A stretch of 64,000 nucleotides of DNA from Pseudomonadales bacterium (lineage in GTDB: Bacteria; Pseudomonadota; Gammaproteobacteria; Pseudomonadales; Halieaceae): assembly GCA_024234855.1 (NCBI GenBank), contig JACKNN010000003.1, positions 62,001 to 126,000 of the forward strand, given 5' to 3'. Of the stretch, positions 41,691-51,591 are shown piece by piece. The stretch's first letter is position 1; every line of letters begins with the position of its first letter. Position numbers and translations under genes: made by a program. The notes under the pieces are model-generated. The model saw only the letters and a program-made list of their open reading frames with translations. It was not told the origin of the DNA and did no database searches.

Positions 41691-43180
41691 TGATGGCAAC
41701 CCGCGCTCCCGCCACCCGGGCCATGCCCCTGGCCGAACTGCTGGGCAGGCCCGCCTGCGCCGGCGGCGACACGCTGATCAGCGGCCTGCAGCTGGACAGC
41801 CGCAAGGTGCGCCCCGGGGACCTGTTTCTGGCGATACCGGGCGAAGTGCATGACGGCCGCCAGTTTATCGAGCAGGCCGTCGCCAACGGGGCGGCGGCCG
41901 TCGCGGCGGAGGCCCCGGTAGCCGGTTTCGTCGATGCCCTGCCGGTGCCGCTGGTGGAGCAGCCGGAGCTGCGGTTCGATGTGGGCGCTGTCGCGGCGCG
42001 TTTTTACCGTCATCCCAGCCGTGATCTTCATATGGTGGGTGTAACCGGTACCAACGGCAAGACCACCACCAGTCGCCTGGTGGCGCAGCTGGGGCGCGCC
42101 CTCGGCAAGCCCTGCGGCGTGATCGGCACGCTTGGCGCCAGCCTTGATGACACGGTCGTCGATACGGCCAACACCACGCCCGACCCGGTCTCACTGCAAC
42201 ACCAGCTGGCGCAATGGCGCGACCAGGGCGTCTATGCCGTCAGCATGGAGGTGTCCTCCCATGCCCTGGTGCAGGGGCGCGTCAATGGCGTCGAGTTCGA
42301 GACGGCGATCTACACCAATCTCTCCCACGATCACCTGGACTACCACGGCAGTATGGATGCCTACGGCCGGGCCAAGTTGCAACTTTTCGCCGACCCGGGC
42401 CTGCGCCATGCGGTGATCAACCTGGATGACGAATTCGCGCCCCAGGTGCTGGCGGCGGTGGACAGGGAGGTGCAGGTGCTGACCTACTCCCGCGCCGGGG
42501 CCGCGGCCGATGTGCGGGTCGAAAACCCGCGCTTCCATGCCCGGGGCGTCGACGCCGACCTGCTCACGCCCTGGGGGCGGGGGACGTTTGCCAGTCCGCT
42601 GCCGGGGGAGTTCAACCTGGCCAACCTGGCGGCGGCGGTCACTGCCGTGGTGCTCACCGGCGCAGAGCTGGCCGCGGTGCTGGCGGCAGTCGCGCAGCTG
42701 CGGCCGGTGCCGGGTCGGATGCAGGTCATTGATAACAGCCTGGGCCTGCAGGTCATCGTTGACTACGCCCATACGCCGGATGCGCTCGAGCAGGTACTCG
42801 CCTCACTCAGGGCGCACGTTGCCGGTGACCTGGTCACCGTATTCGGCTGTGGCGGTGACCGGGATCGCGCCAAGCGGCAGGTGATGGGGCGGGTGGCGAG
42901 TCGCTTTTCCGACCGGGTTATCGTCACCAGTGACAACCCGCGCAGCGAGGATCCCGCTGCGATCCTGGCTGACATCGCCACCGGCTGCAGCGGCGATTTT
43001 GTCCTGGTGCCCGACAGGGCCGAGGCCATCGCCAGTGCGATTGCGCAGGTGCGTCCCGGCGATTGTGTCGTCATTGCCGGCAAGGGGCATGAGAATTACC
43101 AGATTATCGATGGCCGCCGTATTCACTTCAGTGACGAAGAGCAGGCACTGGCAGCCCTGGCGCGGAAGGCAGCGTCATGA
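41687..43180 (+). CDS. murE: UDP-MurNAc-tripeptide synthetase, meso-DAP adding
   Basis: A 497-residue Mur ligase adding meso-diaminopimelate to UDP-MurNAc-L-Ala-D-Glu. The ATP loop GVTGTNGKTTTSRL and YTNLSHDHLDYHGSMDAYGRAK, with the region of the carbamylated lysine, are present. The motif DNPRSEDP is the meso-DAP specificity signature. The start is GTG 41687, overlapping the ftsI stop; ATG 41690 or 41693 are equally possible. It overlaps murF by ATGA. Confidence 0.97.
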   Translation: MMMATRAPATRAMPLAELLGRPACAGGDTLISGLQLDSRKVRPGDLFLAIPGEVHDGRQFIEQAVANGAAAVAAEAPVAGFVDALPVPLVEQPELRFDVGAVAARFYRHPSRDLHMVGVTGTNGKTTTSRLVAQLGRALGKPCGVIGTLGASLDDTVVDTANTTPDPVSLQHQLAQWRDQGVYAVSMEVSSHALVQGRVNGVEFETAIYTNLSHDHLDYHGSMDAYGRAKLQLFADPGLRHAVINLDDEFAPQVLAAVDREVQVLTYSRAGAAADVRVENPRFHARGVDADLLTPWGRGTFASPLPGEFNLANLAAAVTAVVLTGAELAAVLAAVAQLRPVPGRMQVIDNSLGLQVIVDYAHTPDALEQVLASLRAHVAGDLVTVFGCGGDRDRAKRQVMGRVASRFSDRVIVTSDNPRSEDPAAILADIATGCSGDFVLVPDRAEAIASAIAQVRPGDCVVIAGKGHENYQIIDGRRIHFSDEEQALAALARKAAS

Positions 43181-44544
43181 TGCGCCCGCTGACCCTGGCT
43201 GAGCTGGTAGCGCCGCTGGAGGCGCAGCTGATCGGAGCGGACCGTGAATTCTGCGCGGTCACAACCGACAGTCGTACGCTCACCGGCGGTGAGCTGTTCG
43301 TGGCCCTGCAGGGCGAGCATTTTGACGGCCACGATTTCCTCGGCCAGGCGGCCGCGGGCGGGGCGGTGGCAGCGCTGGTCAGTCGCGCTGGCGAGCTGCC
43401 GCTCTCCCACCTGCGGGTCGCAGACACGCAGCGGGCGCTGGGGCGCCTGGGCGCCTACAACCGCGCCCTTTTCACCGGGCCGCTGGTGGCCATCACCGGC
43501 AGTAGCGGCAAGACCACGGCCAAAAACATGGTGCGCGCCGTACTGGCACGACGGGGCCGGACCCTCGCCACCCAGGGCAACCTCAACAATGAAATCGGCG
43601 TGCCCCTGACCCTGCTCGCACTCGAGCCGGGCGTTGAGTACGCGGTAGTGGAAATGGGCGCGGGCCGGGCTGGCGATATCGCCTGGTTGTGCGAGCTGGG
43701 CCGCCCCACCGTCGCCCTGCTGCTCAACGCCATGCCGGCGCACCTGGAGGGTTTTGGCAGTGTGGACGCAGTCGCCGCAGCCAAGGGTGAGATTTTCGAT
43801 GGCCTGGGCAGGGGTGATTACGCCGTGATCAATGCCGACCAGCCCTGGGCGCAGGCCTGGCGCGCGCGCGCGACGGCCGCGACTGTGCTGGATTTCGGGC
43901 TGGTGACTCCCGCCGCGATCACTGCTCGCGATGTGCGACCGGACGGCGCGAGCGGCATCCGGTTCACCGCGATCACGCCGCGCGGAGAGCTGGCAGTCAA
44001 GCTGTCACTGCCCGGTGTGCACAACGTGGCCAACGCGCTGGCGGCCATCGCAGTGGGGCTCGCCTGCGGCCTGGAACTGGTGGAGATCGGCGCGGGGCTT
44101 GAATCGGTCCAGGCCACCGCCGGCCGGCTTGCGACCGCGGTGGCACCGCGCGGCGCCACGGTTATCGATGACTGTTACAACGCCAACCCGGGTTCCGTGC
44201 GGGCCGCTATCGATATGCTGGCCGGTTGCGCTGGCCGGCGGACCCTCGTGCTGGGGGCGATGCGCGAGCTGGGTCCCACCAGCGAGGTGCTGCACCGGGA
44301 AGTCGGTGAACACGCGCGGGCCGCGGGCCTGGAGCGGTTCTGGGGTGTGGGTCCGGAGCTGCGCGAAGCAGTGGCAGCATTTGGCGAGGGCGGGCGCTGG
44401 TTCGATGATTGCGCGGCGGCCATCAGCGCGCTGGATGGCGAATTCGAGGTCGGCGATACGGTACTGGTGAAGGGCTCCCGCAGCACCCGGATGGAACGTG
44501 TATTACACGCATTGCTGGCTGCTGCGCCGGCGGGGGAAGGCTGA
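43177..44544 (+). CDS. murF: UDP-MurNAc-pentapeptide synthetase MurF
   Basis: A 455-residue ligase adding D-Ala-D-Ala to the tripeptide precursor. The ATP loop is AITGSSGKTTAKNMV, and GNLNNEIGVPLTLLAL and DDCYNANPGSVRAAIDML are strongly conserved MurF motifs. It overlaps murE by 4 nt and is followed by mraY. Confidence 0.97.
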   Translation: MMRPLTLAELVAPLEAQLIGADREFCAVTTDSRTLTGGELFVALQGEHFDGHDFLGQAAAGGAVAALVSRAGELPLSHLRVADTQRALGRLGAYNRALFTGPLVAITGSSGKTTAKNMVRAVLARRGRTLATQGNLNNEIGVPLTLLALEPGVEYAVVEMGAGRAGDIAWLCELGRPTVALLLNAMPAHLEGFGSVDAVAAAKGEIFDGLGRGDYAVINADQPWAQAWRARATAATVLDFGLVTPAAITARDVRPDGASGIRFTAITPRGELAVKLSLPGVHNVANALAAIAVGLACGLELVEIGAGLESVQATAGRLATAVAPRGATVIDDCYNANPGSVRAAIDMLAGCAGRRTLVLGAMRELGPTSEVLHREVGEHARAAGLERFWGVGPELREAVAAFGEGGRWFDDCAAAISALDGEFEVGDTVLVKGSRSTRMERVLHALLAAAPAGEG

Positions 44545-44546
44545 GC

Positions 44547-45629
44547 ATGTTGTTATTCCTGGCAGAGTACCTTGGCCAGTTCCACAAGGCCTTCCTGGTG
44601 TTCCAGTACCTCACCCTGCGCGGCATCCTCGCCGCCGGCACCGCGCTGGCGATTTCCCTGCTGGTGGGGCCGGCGATGATCCGCCGCCTGAATTACTACC
44701 AGGTGGGACAGGCGGTGCGCGACGACGGTCCCAAGAGCCACCTGAGTAAATCCGGCACGCCCACCATGGGGGGCGCGCTGATCCTGGTCGCCATCGCCAT
44801 CGCCAGCCTGCTGTGGGGTGACCTGCGCAACGCCTACCTGTGGATCGCCATACTGGTCACCGCGGTGTTCGGTGCGGTGGGCTGGGTGGACGACTACCGC
44901 AAGGTGGTGGAGCGCGATTCTCGCGGGCTGCCGGCGCGCTGGAAATACCTCTGGCAATCGGTGGCGGGACTCGGCGCGGCGCTCTATCTGTACCTGGCGT
45001 TCGATACGCCTGTGACGACAGAACTGTATATACCCTTTTTCAAGGATTTCGCCTGGAGCATGGGGCCGCTGTTCGTGGTGCTGGCCTACTTCGTCATCGT
45101 CGGTGCCAGCAACGCCGTCAACCTGACGGACGGACTCGATGGCCTGGCGATTTTGCCCACGGTCATGGTGGGCACGGCACTGGGTATCATCGCCTACCTC
45201 ACGGGGCATGCGGATTTCTCCAGGTACCTGCACATCCCCTACGTGGCTGGCAGCGGCGAACTCGCGGTGTTCTGCGGCGCGATCGCCGGCGCCGGTCTCG
45301 GCTTCCTCTGGTTCAACACCTATCCCGCCCAGGTATTCATGGGCGATGTGGGCGCGCTGGCGCTGGGCGCGGCGCTGGGCACTGTGGCGGTGATCACCCG
45401 TCACGAAATCGTATTTTTCATCATGGGCGGGATCTTCGTGCTGGAGACTGTCTCGGTCATTTTGCAGGTGGCTTCGTTCAAGCTCACCGGTAAGCGCATA
45501 TTTCGAATGGCGCCCATCCATCATCATTTTGAACTGAAGGGTTGGCCGGAGCCGCGGGTCATTGTGCGCTTCTGGATTATCACCGTAATGCTGGTCCTGT
45601 TCGGACTGGCGACACTGAAGTTGCGCTAG
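44547..45629 (+). CDS. mraY: Phospho-MurNAc-pentapeptide translocase MraY
   Basis: A 360-residue inner-membrane enzyme making lipid I, with ten predicted helices. Conserved cytoplasmic motifs are KSGTPTMGGALI, the DD of VDDYRKV, NAVNLTDGLDGLA and the FMGDVGALALG / PIHHHFELKGWPE histidine loop. The length equals that of E. coli. ATG 44547 follows the murF stop at once. Confidence 0.97.
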   Translation: MLLFLAEYLGQFHKAFLVFQYLTLRGILAAGTALAISLLVGPAMIRRLNYYQVGQAVRDDGPKSHLSKSGTPTMGGALILVAIAIASLLWGDLRNAYLWIAILVTAVFGAVGWVDDYRKVVERDSRGLPARWKYLWQSVAGLGAALYLYLAFDTPVTTELYIPFFKDFAWSMGPLFVVLAYFVIVGASNAVNLTDGLDGLAILPTVMVGTALGIIAYLTGHADFSRYLHIPYVAGSGELAVFCGAIAGAGLGFLWFNTYPAQVFMGDVGALALGAALGTVAVITRHEIVFFIMGGIFVLETVSVILQVASFKLTGKRIFRMAPIHHHFELKGWPEPRVIVRFWIITVMLVLFGLATLKLR

Positions 45630-45646
45630 CGAGGGTGGGATTGAAC

Positions 45647-47005
45647 GTGGCACAGGGCGTGATTGCAAGCAGCGTGAACCGGGTCGTAGTGGGCCTGGGT
45701 GTCACCGGTGTGTCCTGCGCCCGCTACTTCCACCAGCGCGGCCTGCCCTTCAGCGTGGTGGATACCCGCGCCGAACCGCCTGGGCTGGGGGCATTCAGGC
45801 AGGCGATGCCGGACGTCCCGGTCTACGCCGGGTCGTATCCGCCGGAACTGATAGCCGGCGCAACCGAACTGGTGGTAAGCCCCGGTGTGGCGATGGACGC
45901 ACCGGTGGTGGAGCAGGCGCGGGCGGCCGGTGTCAGTATCGTCGGTGACATCGACCTGTTTGTGCGCGAGGCCACCGCACCGGTGATCGGTATCACCGGG
46001 TCCAATGCCAAGTCGACGGTGACTGAACTGCTGGGCCAGATGGCGCGGGACGCCGGGCTGGATGTGGGTGTTGGCGGCAACCTGGGCACGCCGGCACTCG
46101 ATCTGCTGGACCCGAACCGCGCACTGTACGTGCTCGAGCTGTCCAGCTTCCAACTTGAGCGGGCCGGGGATCTCAAGCTGGCAGTCGCCACTGTACTGAA
46201 TGTGAGCCCGGATCACCTGGACCGGCACGGTTCCATGCCCCGCTATCACCAGGCCAAGCACCGTATTTTTCGCGGCTGCCGCAAAGCGGTGATCAACCGC
46301 GACGATCCACTGACCATTCCGCTGGTGGGGCCTGACGTGGAAGTGATCAGCTGGCGTATGGGCAAGCCGGAACTGTCGGGGTTTGGCCTGGTTGATTCGG
46401 CCGGCGGGGAATACATCTGCCACGGTTTCGATGCGCTGCTGCCCTGCGGCGAACTGGGGCTGGTGGGTCGACATAACGTCGCCAATGCACTGGCGGCGCT
46501 GGCGCTGGGGCATGCGGCCGGATTGCCGCTGGTGAGTATGGTGGCGACCCTGCGCCGGTTCGGCGGCCTGCCACACCGCTGCCAGCGGGTGGCCGAGATC
46601 GCCGGGGTCAGTTACGTCAACGACTCCAAGGGTACCAATATTGGCGCCACCATCGCGGCGCTCAATGGTATGGGCCAGGGGCGCAATATCCTGCTGATCG
46701 CCGGGGGCCAGGGTAAGGGCGCCGATTTTGCCCAATTGCGATCCGCGGTGGGCAGCCACTGCAAGATGCTGATACTGCTGGGCGAGGACGCGCCCAAACT
46801 GCAGGCCGCGCTGCAGGATATCGCTCCGGTAACGCTGGCCGGAACCATGGAAGAGGCGGTGGCGGTCGCGGCTGCGGGGGCCGCTGCCGGAGATGTCGTG
46901 CTGCTGTCCCCGGCCTGCGCCAGCTTTGACATGTTCTCCGGCTATGTCCATCGTGGCGAGGTGTTCAGCCGCGCGGTCGCGCAGTTGCAGGAGGCCGGCG
47001 CATGA
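45647..47005 (+). CDS. murD: UDP-MurNAc-L-alanine:D-glutamate ligase MurD
   Basis: A 452-residue Mur ligase. An N-terminal Rossmann-type motif VVVGLGVTGVSCARYF precedes the ATP loop GITGSNAKSTVTELL, where Ala replaces the usual Gly as also in Pseudomonas MurD, and then VLNVSPDHLDRHGSMPRY and NDSKGTNIGATIAAL. GTG 45647 is chosen (GAGGGTGGGA upstream); TTG 45641 is two codons earlier and cannot be excluded. It overlaps ftsW by ATGA. Confidence 0.96.
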   Translation: MAQGVIASSVNRVVVGLGVTGVSCARYFHQRGLPFSVVDTRAEPPGLGAFRQAMPDVPVYAGSYPPELIAGATELVVSPGVAMDAPVVEQARAAGVSIVGDIDLFVREATAPVIGITGSNAKSTVTELLGQMARDAGLDVGVGGNLGTPALDLLDPNRALYVLELSSFQLERAGDLKLAVATVLNVSPDHLDRHGSMPRYHQAKHRIFRGCRKAVINRDDPLTIPLVGPDVEVISWRMGKPELSGFGLVDSAGGEYICHGFDALLPCGELGLVGRHNVANALAALALGHAAGLPLVSMVATLRRFGGLPHRCQRVAEIAGVSYVNDSKGTNIGATIAALNGMGQGRNILLIAGGQGKGADFAQLRSAVGSHCKMLILLGEDAPKLQAALQDIAPVTLAGTMEEAVAVAAAGAAAGDVVLLSPACASFDMFSGYVHRGEVFSRAVAQLQEAGA

Positions 47006-48144
47006 GCGCTTACAAGCCTGCCGCTGCAGTGTCCATCGCACCGGACACCACCCTCGCGCTGCTGGGCCTGGCACTGATGCTGGTGGGCCTGGTGGCGATC
47101 AGTTCGGCCTCCATTGAATACGCCGACTGGCACTACCAGAATCCCTGGTTTCACACTGAGCGCCACCTGGTTTACCTGGTGCTGGCGCTGGTGGCGGGCG
47201 TGCTGACCTACCGGATCGCCCCGACTTTCTGGCTGGAAACAGGCTGGGTATGGCTGTTTGTCGCGCTGGCGCTGCTGATCCTGGTACTGATTCCGGGGAT
47301 CGGACGCGAGGTCAATGGCTCCCAGCGCTGGTTGCCGCTGGGTCCGTTCACCCTGCAGCCTTCCGAGTTCGCCAAGATGGCCATGGTGATTTACCTGGCG
47401 GGTTACATGGTGCGTCGGGAGCACGAGGTGCGCAATCACTGGCAGGGCTTTCTCAAGCCGATGGCGGTATTGTTCGCCGCCACCCTGCTGCTCATGATCG
47501 AGCCCGACTTCGGCGCCACGGTTATCGTCGCCGGCAGCGCCTTCGGCATGCTGTTCCTGGCAGGCGTAAAGCTGGGCCACTTCATGCTGGTGTTTGGCGG
47601 CGCCTTCAGTGCGGGCCTGGTGCTGGTGGTCAGTGCGCCCTATCGCCTCAAGCGGTTGACGGCCTACACCGATCCCTGGGCAGACCCCTTCGATACCGGT
47701 TTCCAGCTCACCCAGTCGCTGATCGCTTTCGGTCGCGGGGAATGGCTGGGCGTTGGCCTGGGCAACAGCGTGCAGAAACTGTTCTACCTGCCCGAAGCGC
47801 ACACCGATTTTGTGTTTTCCATCTGGGCCGAGGAGACCGGATTTGTCGGCGCATTGGCCGTTATTGCCCTGTATATCGCCCTGATCGGGCGCATTCTCTG
47901 GGTCGGTCGCACCGCTCTGGCGGCGGCCAATCCGTTTGGCGCCTACGTCTGCTACGGCGTCGCGCTGGTCTTCTCCGGCCAGGCCTTTGTGAATATGGGC
48001 GTGAGCTCCGGCCTGTTGCCGACCAAGGGCCTGACCCTGCCGTTTGTCAGCTATGGCGGCACCAGCCTGATTGTGTGTTGTTGCATGCTCGCCCTGGTGC
48101 TGCGCATCGAGCGCGATACCCGCGTGCAGGGGGGGGCGGCATGA
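47002..48144 (+). CDS. ftsW: Septal peptidoglycan polymerase FtsW
   Basis: A 380-residue SEDS-family glycosyltransferase working with FtsI. About ten membrane helices are seen. Conserved loops include NGSQRWLPLGPFTLQPSEFAK with its catalytic-region residues, YRLKRLTAYTDPWADPFDTGFQL and EAHTDFVFSIWAEETGFVGAL. ATGA overlaps link it to murD and murG. Confidence 0.97.
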   Translation: MSAYKPAAAVSIAPDTTLALLGLALMLVGLVAISSASIEYADWHYQNPWFHTERHLVYLVLALVAGVLTYRIAPTFWLETGWVWLFVALALLILVLIPGIGREVNGSQRWLPLGPFTLQPSEFAKMAMVIYLAGYMVRREHEVRNHWQGFLKPMAVLFAATLLLMIEPDFGATVIVAGSAFGMLFLAGVKLGHFMLVFGGAFSAGLVLVVSAPYRLKRLTAYTDPWADPFDTGFQLTQSLIAFGRGEWLGVGLGNSVQKLFYLPEAHTDFVFSIWAEETGFVGALAVIALYIALIGRILWVGRTALAAANPFGAYVCYGVALVFSGQAFVNMGVSSGLLPTKGLTLPFVSYGGTSLIVCCCMLALVLRIERDTRVQGGAA

Positions 48145-49241
48145 CGGCGGCCCTGCAACCCCTGGTGCTGATGACTGCCGGCGGCACCGGTGGCCACGTC
48201 TATCCGGCACTCGCCGTGGCCAGCGAATTGATGGCCCGGGGGCTGCGGGTGGAATGGGTGGGTACCGCCAGGGGGCTGGAACACCGGGTGGTGCCCGCCG
48301 CCGGTATCACCCTGCACTGCCTGCCGGTGCGTGGCGTGCGCGGTAAATCGGTGTTGGACAAGGTGCTGGGGTTGTGGTTTCTGCTGCTCGCCTCGGTGCA
48401 GGCCCTGTGGTTGTTACACCGACTCTCGCCGCGCTGTGTGGTAGGGATGGGCGGGTATGTCGCGGGCCCGGCGGGTGTGGCGGCCTGGCTGCTGCGCAAA
48501 CCGCTCCTCATCCACGAGCAGAATGCCGTTGCCGGCACCACCAATCGCCTGCTGGCGCCGCTGGCTGCACAGGTCATAGCGGCTTTTCCCGGGGCCTTCG
48601 GGGAGCGAGTCGAACACAGGGTGCTGGGTAATCCCGTGCGCCGCGCACTGGTCGAGGCCGGTGCGGCCCGGCGCTACGACTACGCTGGCCAGCGTCCGCT
48701 GCGGCTGCTGGTGCTGGGCGGCAGCCTCGGTGCCCAGCCGATCAACCAGGTGCTCCCCGGCACCGTGCGCGCTATCCAGGGCAGGGGTCGGCAACTGGAG
48801 CTCTGGCACCAGACCGGGGAGGCACATGTCGCGGCGGTGCGGGCGAGCTATGGCGACCTGCTGGCCGGGGGTATGCGAGTGGTCCCCTTCATCGAGGATA
48901 TGGCGTCCGCGTACGGCTGGGCCGACCTGGTGCTGTGCCGGGCGGGCGCGTTGACGGTGTCCGAGCTGGCCGTCATGGGTTGCCCCTCCATCCTGGTGCC
49001 CCTGCCCTATGCCATCGATGACCACCAGAGTGCCAATGCGCGCTCGCTCAGCGATCACGGTGGCGCCATGCTGCTGCGCCAGTCCGAGATGAGCGTTGAA
49101 GCGTTGACCGCTTCCCTGCTGGGCTACATGGTCCACCCCCAGTTGCTGGTGAAGATGGCCGCTGCGGCTGCCGCCGCGGCGACTCCGGATGCGGCGGCCC
49201 GGGTGAGTGATTGCTGTGAGGAACTCATCCGTGGCCGTTGA
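48141..49241 (+). CDS. murG: Lipid II synthase MurG (GlcNAc transferase)
   Basis: A 366-residue GT-B glycosyltransferase adding GlcNAc to lipid I at the inner face of the membrane. The glycine-rich loop TAGGTGGHVYPALAVA, HEQNAVAGTTNRLLA and the donor-site RAGALTVSELAVMGCPSILVPLPYAIDDHQ are intact. ATG 48141 overlaps the ftsW stop by 4 nt. A long open frame upstream in the same phase is antisense-like noise within ftsW. Confidence 0.97.
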   Translation: MTAALQPLVLMTAGGTGGHVYPALAVASELMARGLRVEWVGTARGLEHRVVPAAGITLHCLPVRGVRGKSVLDKVLGLWFLLLASVQALWLLHRLSPRCVVGMGGYVAGPAGVAAWLLRKPLLIHEQNAVAGTTNRLLAPLAAQVIAAFPGAFGERVEHRVLGNPVRRALVEAGAARRYDYAGQRPLRLLVLGGSLGAQPINQVLPGTVRAIQGRGRQLELWHQTGEAHVAAVRASYGDLLAGGMRVVPFIEDMASAYGWADLVLCRAGALTVSELAVMGCPSILVPLPYAIDDHQSANARSLSDHGGAMLLRQSEMSVEALTASLLGYMVHPQLLVKMAAAAAAAATPDAAARVSDCCEELIRGR

Positions 49242-50670
49242 ACGCAATGCCTACGCCGTGCCGGAGATGCGCCGGATCAGGCGCATTCACATGATCGGTA
49301 TCGGCGGCGCCGGCATGAGCGGTATTGCCGAGGTGCTGGTGAACCTGGGCTATGAGGTTTCCGGTTCCGATATCCGCCCCGGTCCGGTTACCAGTCGACT
49401 CGAGGCGCGGGGTATCCGGGTGTATATCGGTCATGCCCAGGGCAACGTCGGCAGCGCCGATGTGGTGGTCAGCTCGAGCGCGGTAAACGAACAAAACCCG
49501 GAAGTGCTTGCCGCCCGTGCGGCGCGTATTCCGGTGGTGCCCCGGGCGGAAATGCTGGCGGAACTGATGCGCTATCGCCACGGTATCGCGGTCGCGGGTA
49601 CTCACGGCAAGACCACCACCACCAGCCTGATTGCCAATGTCTTCGCCGAGGCGGGCCTGGATCCCACCTTTGTCATCGGTGGTCTGGTCAACAGCGTTGG
49701 CAGCAATGCCCAACTGGGTGCCAGCCGCTTCCTGATCGCCGAGGCCGACGAGAGTGACGCGTCCTTTCTTCACCTGCAGCCCATGGTGACGGTGGTCACC
49801 AATATTGAAGCCGATCACATGGACACCTACGGCGGGGACTTCGCGGTGCTGCGTCGCACCTACCTGGAATTTCTGCACAACCTGCCCTTCTACGGGGTCG
49901 CCGTGCTGTGTGTGGATGACCCGGTGATCCGCGAACTGCTACCCGAGGTGACCCGGCAGGTGATTACCTACGGTATCGCCGGGGATGCTGACTACCGTAT
50001 CGACCAGGTTGAGAAAGCCGGGCTCTCCACCCGGTTTCTGGTGCATCGCCCCGGCGGCCAGCCGCCGCTGGCGGTGCACCTGAATATGCCCGGCAGCCAC
50101 AATGTCCTCAACGCCGTCGCCGCGGTGGCAGTGGCCTGTGACGAGGGCCTGGACGATGAGTCAATACAGCGCGGTCTCGCCGGCTTTGCCGGTGTGGGCC
50201 GCCGCTTTACCCGAATGGGCGAGTTGGTCATGCCCGGCGGTACCGCGGAACTGGTGGATGACTACGGCCACCACCCTACCGAAGTCAGGGCGACGCTGGA
50301 ATCCACCCGCCAGGTGTGGCCCGAGCGACGGGTGGTGATGATCTACCAGCCGCACCGCTATACCCGGACACGGGACCTGTACGAGGACTTCGTGGCCGTG
50401 CTCTCCCGCTGCGATGTCCTGCTGTTGCTGGACGTATACGCGGCCGGGGAAGACCCCATTCCCGGGGCGGACAGTCGCAGCCTGGCCCGCAGCATCCGCC
50501 AGCGCGGCCAGTTGGAACCCGTTTTTGTCGAGCATCTCGACGATGTGCCGGAGGTGCTGTGCGGCATCGTTACCCAGGGCGATGTGGTCATCACCCAGGG
50601 CGCTGGCAACATCGGCCGGTTGGCGCAGGACCTGGCGGGGATGACATTTTTGAAGGAGTCAGGGGAATGA
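49231..50670 (+). CDS. murC: UDP-MurNAc:L-alanine ligase MurC
   Basis: A 479-residue Mur ligase catalysing the first amino-acid addition. IHMIGIGGAGMSGIAEVL and the ATP loop VAGTHGKTTTTSLIA are typical, as are ADESDASFLHL and DDYGHHPTEVRATL. GTG 49231 (GAGGAA 7-8 nt upstream) is preferred to ATG 49207. It overlaps murG by 11 nt and ddlB by 4 nt. Confidence 0.97.
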   Translation: MAVERNAYAVPEMRRIRRIHMIGIGGAGMSGIAEVLVNLGYEVSGSDIRPGPVTSRLEARGIRVYIGHAQGNVGSADVVVSSSAVNEQNPEVLAARAARIPVVPRAEMLAELMRYRHGIAVAGTHGKTTTTSLIANVFAEAGLDPTFVIGGLVNSVGSNAQLGASRFLIAEADESDASFLHLQPMVTVVTNIEADHMDTYGGDFAVLRRTYLEFLHNLPFYGVAVLCVDDPVIRELLPEVTRQVITYGIAGDADYRIDQVEKAGLSTRFLVHRPGGQPPLAVHLNMPGSHNVLNAVAAVAVACDEGLDDESIQRGLAGFAGVGRRFTRMGELVMPGGTAELVDDYGHHPTEVRATLESTRQVWPERRVVMIYQPHRYTRTRDLYEDFVAVLSRCDVLLLLDVYAAGEDPIPGADSRSLARSIRQRGQLEPVFVEHLDDVPEVLCGIVTQGDVVITQGAGNIGRLAQDLAGMTFLKESGE

Positions 50671-51590
50671 GTCTGGAGCTGTTGCGCAAGGCGCCGGTAG
50701 CGGTCCTGCTGGGCGGCAACTCCGCCGAGCGCGCGGTGTCATTGCAAAGCGGGAAAACGGTGATCGACGCGTTGCAGGGGCAGGGTTTCGACGTCAGGGC
50801 GGTGGACACGGCCGACAGCGACTGGGTAGCACACCTGCGCGATGTGTCCTTCGCCTTTATCGCGCTGCATGGTCCGGGGGGCGAGGACGGCAGTATGCAG
50901 GGCGCGCTGCAGGCATTGCGAATTCCCTATACCGGGTCCGGCGTGCTGGGTTCCGCCCTGGCCATGGACAAACTGCGCAGCAAGCAATTGTGGCAGGGTA
51001 TCGGGCTGTCTACCGGCGGTTTTTTAAACCTTTCCCCGGCCACCGACTGGCAGCAGGTCATCGATCGCCTCGGCAAGGTGTTCGTAAAACCGACGTGCGA
51101 GGGCTCCAGTATCGGTATGACGTCGGCCGCCAGCGCTGCGGCATTGGCGCAGGCCTACGACAGGGCGAGCCAGTACGGCGGCGGAGTGCTGGCGGAGCAG
51201 TTCATCGACGGGCCCGAATACACCGTGGCCATCCTCGGTGATGAGGTGCTGCCCTCCATCCGGCTTGAAACCGCCAATGAATTTTACGACTACGAGGCGA
51301 AATACATTTCCAACGACACCCGGTACCACTGCCCCAGTGGGCTGAGTGCGTCGGAAGAGGCGGAAATGGGCGAGTTGGCGCTGTGGGCGTTCCGCTCACT
51401 GGGCTGCGCGGTCTGGGGCCGGGTTGACATCATGCGGGATCGGGCCGGCAGGTTCTACGTGCTGGAAGTCAATACCATTCCCGGGATGACCTCCCACAGC
51501 CTGGTGCCGATGGCGGCCAGGGCCGCGGGCATGGATATAGCCGCTTTGGTGGGGCGCATACTCGAATTGAGTCGCGCGAGGTGTGGCTAG
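50667..51590 (+). CDS. ddlB: D-alanine:D-alanine ligase
   Basis: A 307-residue ATP-grasp enzyme. VAVLLGGNSAERAVSLQSG begins the N domain, and FIALHGPGGEDGSMQGALQ, FVKPTCEGSSIGMT and EVNTIPGMTSHSLVP supply substrate and metal ligands. ATG 50667 has GGAGTCAGGGG upstream and overlaps the murC stop. murB is not between murC and ddlB, as in Pseudomonas. Confidence 0.97.
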   Translation: MSLELLRKAPVAVLLGGNSAERAVSLQSGKTVIDALQGQGFDVRAVDTADSDWVAHLRDVSFAFIALHGPGGEDGSMQGALQALRIPYTGSGVLGSALAMDKLRSKQLWQGIGLSTGGFLNLSPATDWQQVIDRLGKVFVKPTCEGSSIGMTSAASAAALAQAYDRASQYGGGVLAEQFIDGPEYTVAILGDEVLPSIRLETANEFYDYEAKYISNDTRYHCPSGLSASEEAEMGELALWAFRSLGCAVWGRVDIMRDRAGRFYVLEVNTIPGMTSHSLVPMAARAAGMDIAALVGRILELSRARCG

Positions 51591-51591
51591 C

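Noticed and set aside
40230..41699. 489-codon minus-strand frame over ftsI
   Set aside because: No recognisable domain, and fully antisense to the conserved ftsI gene.
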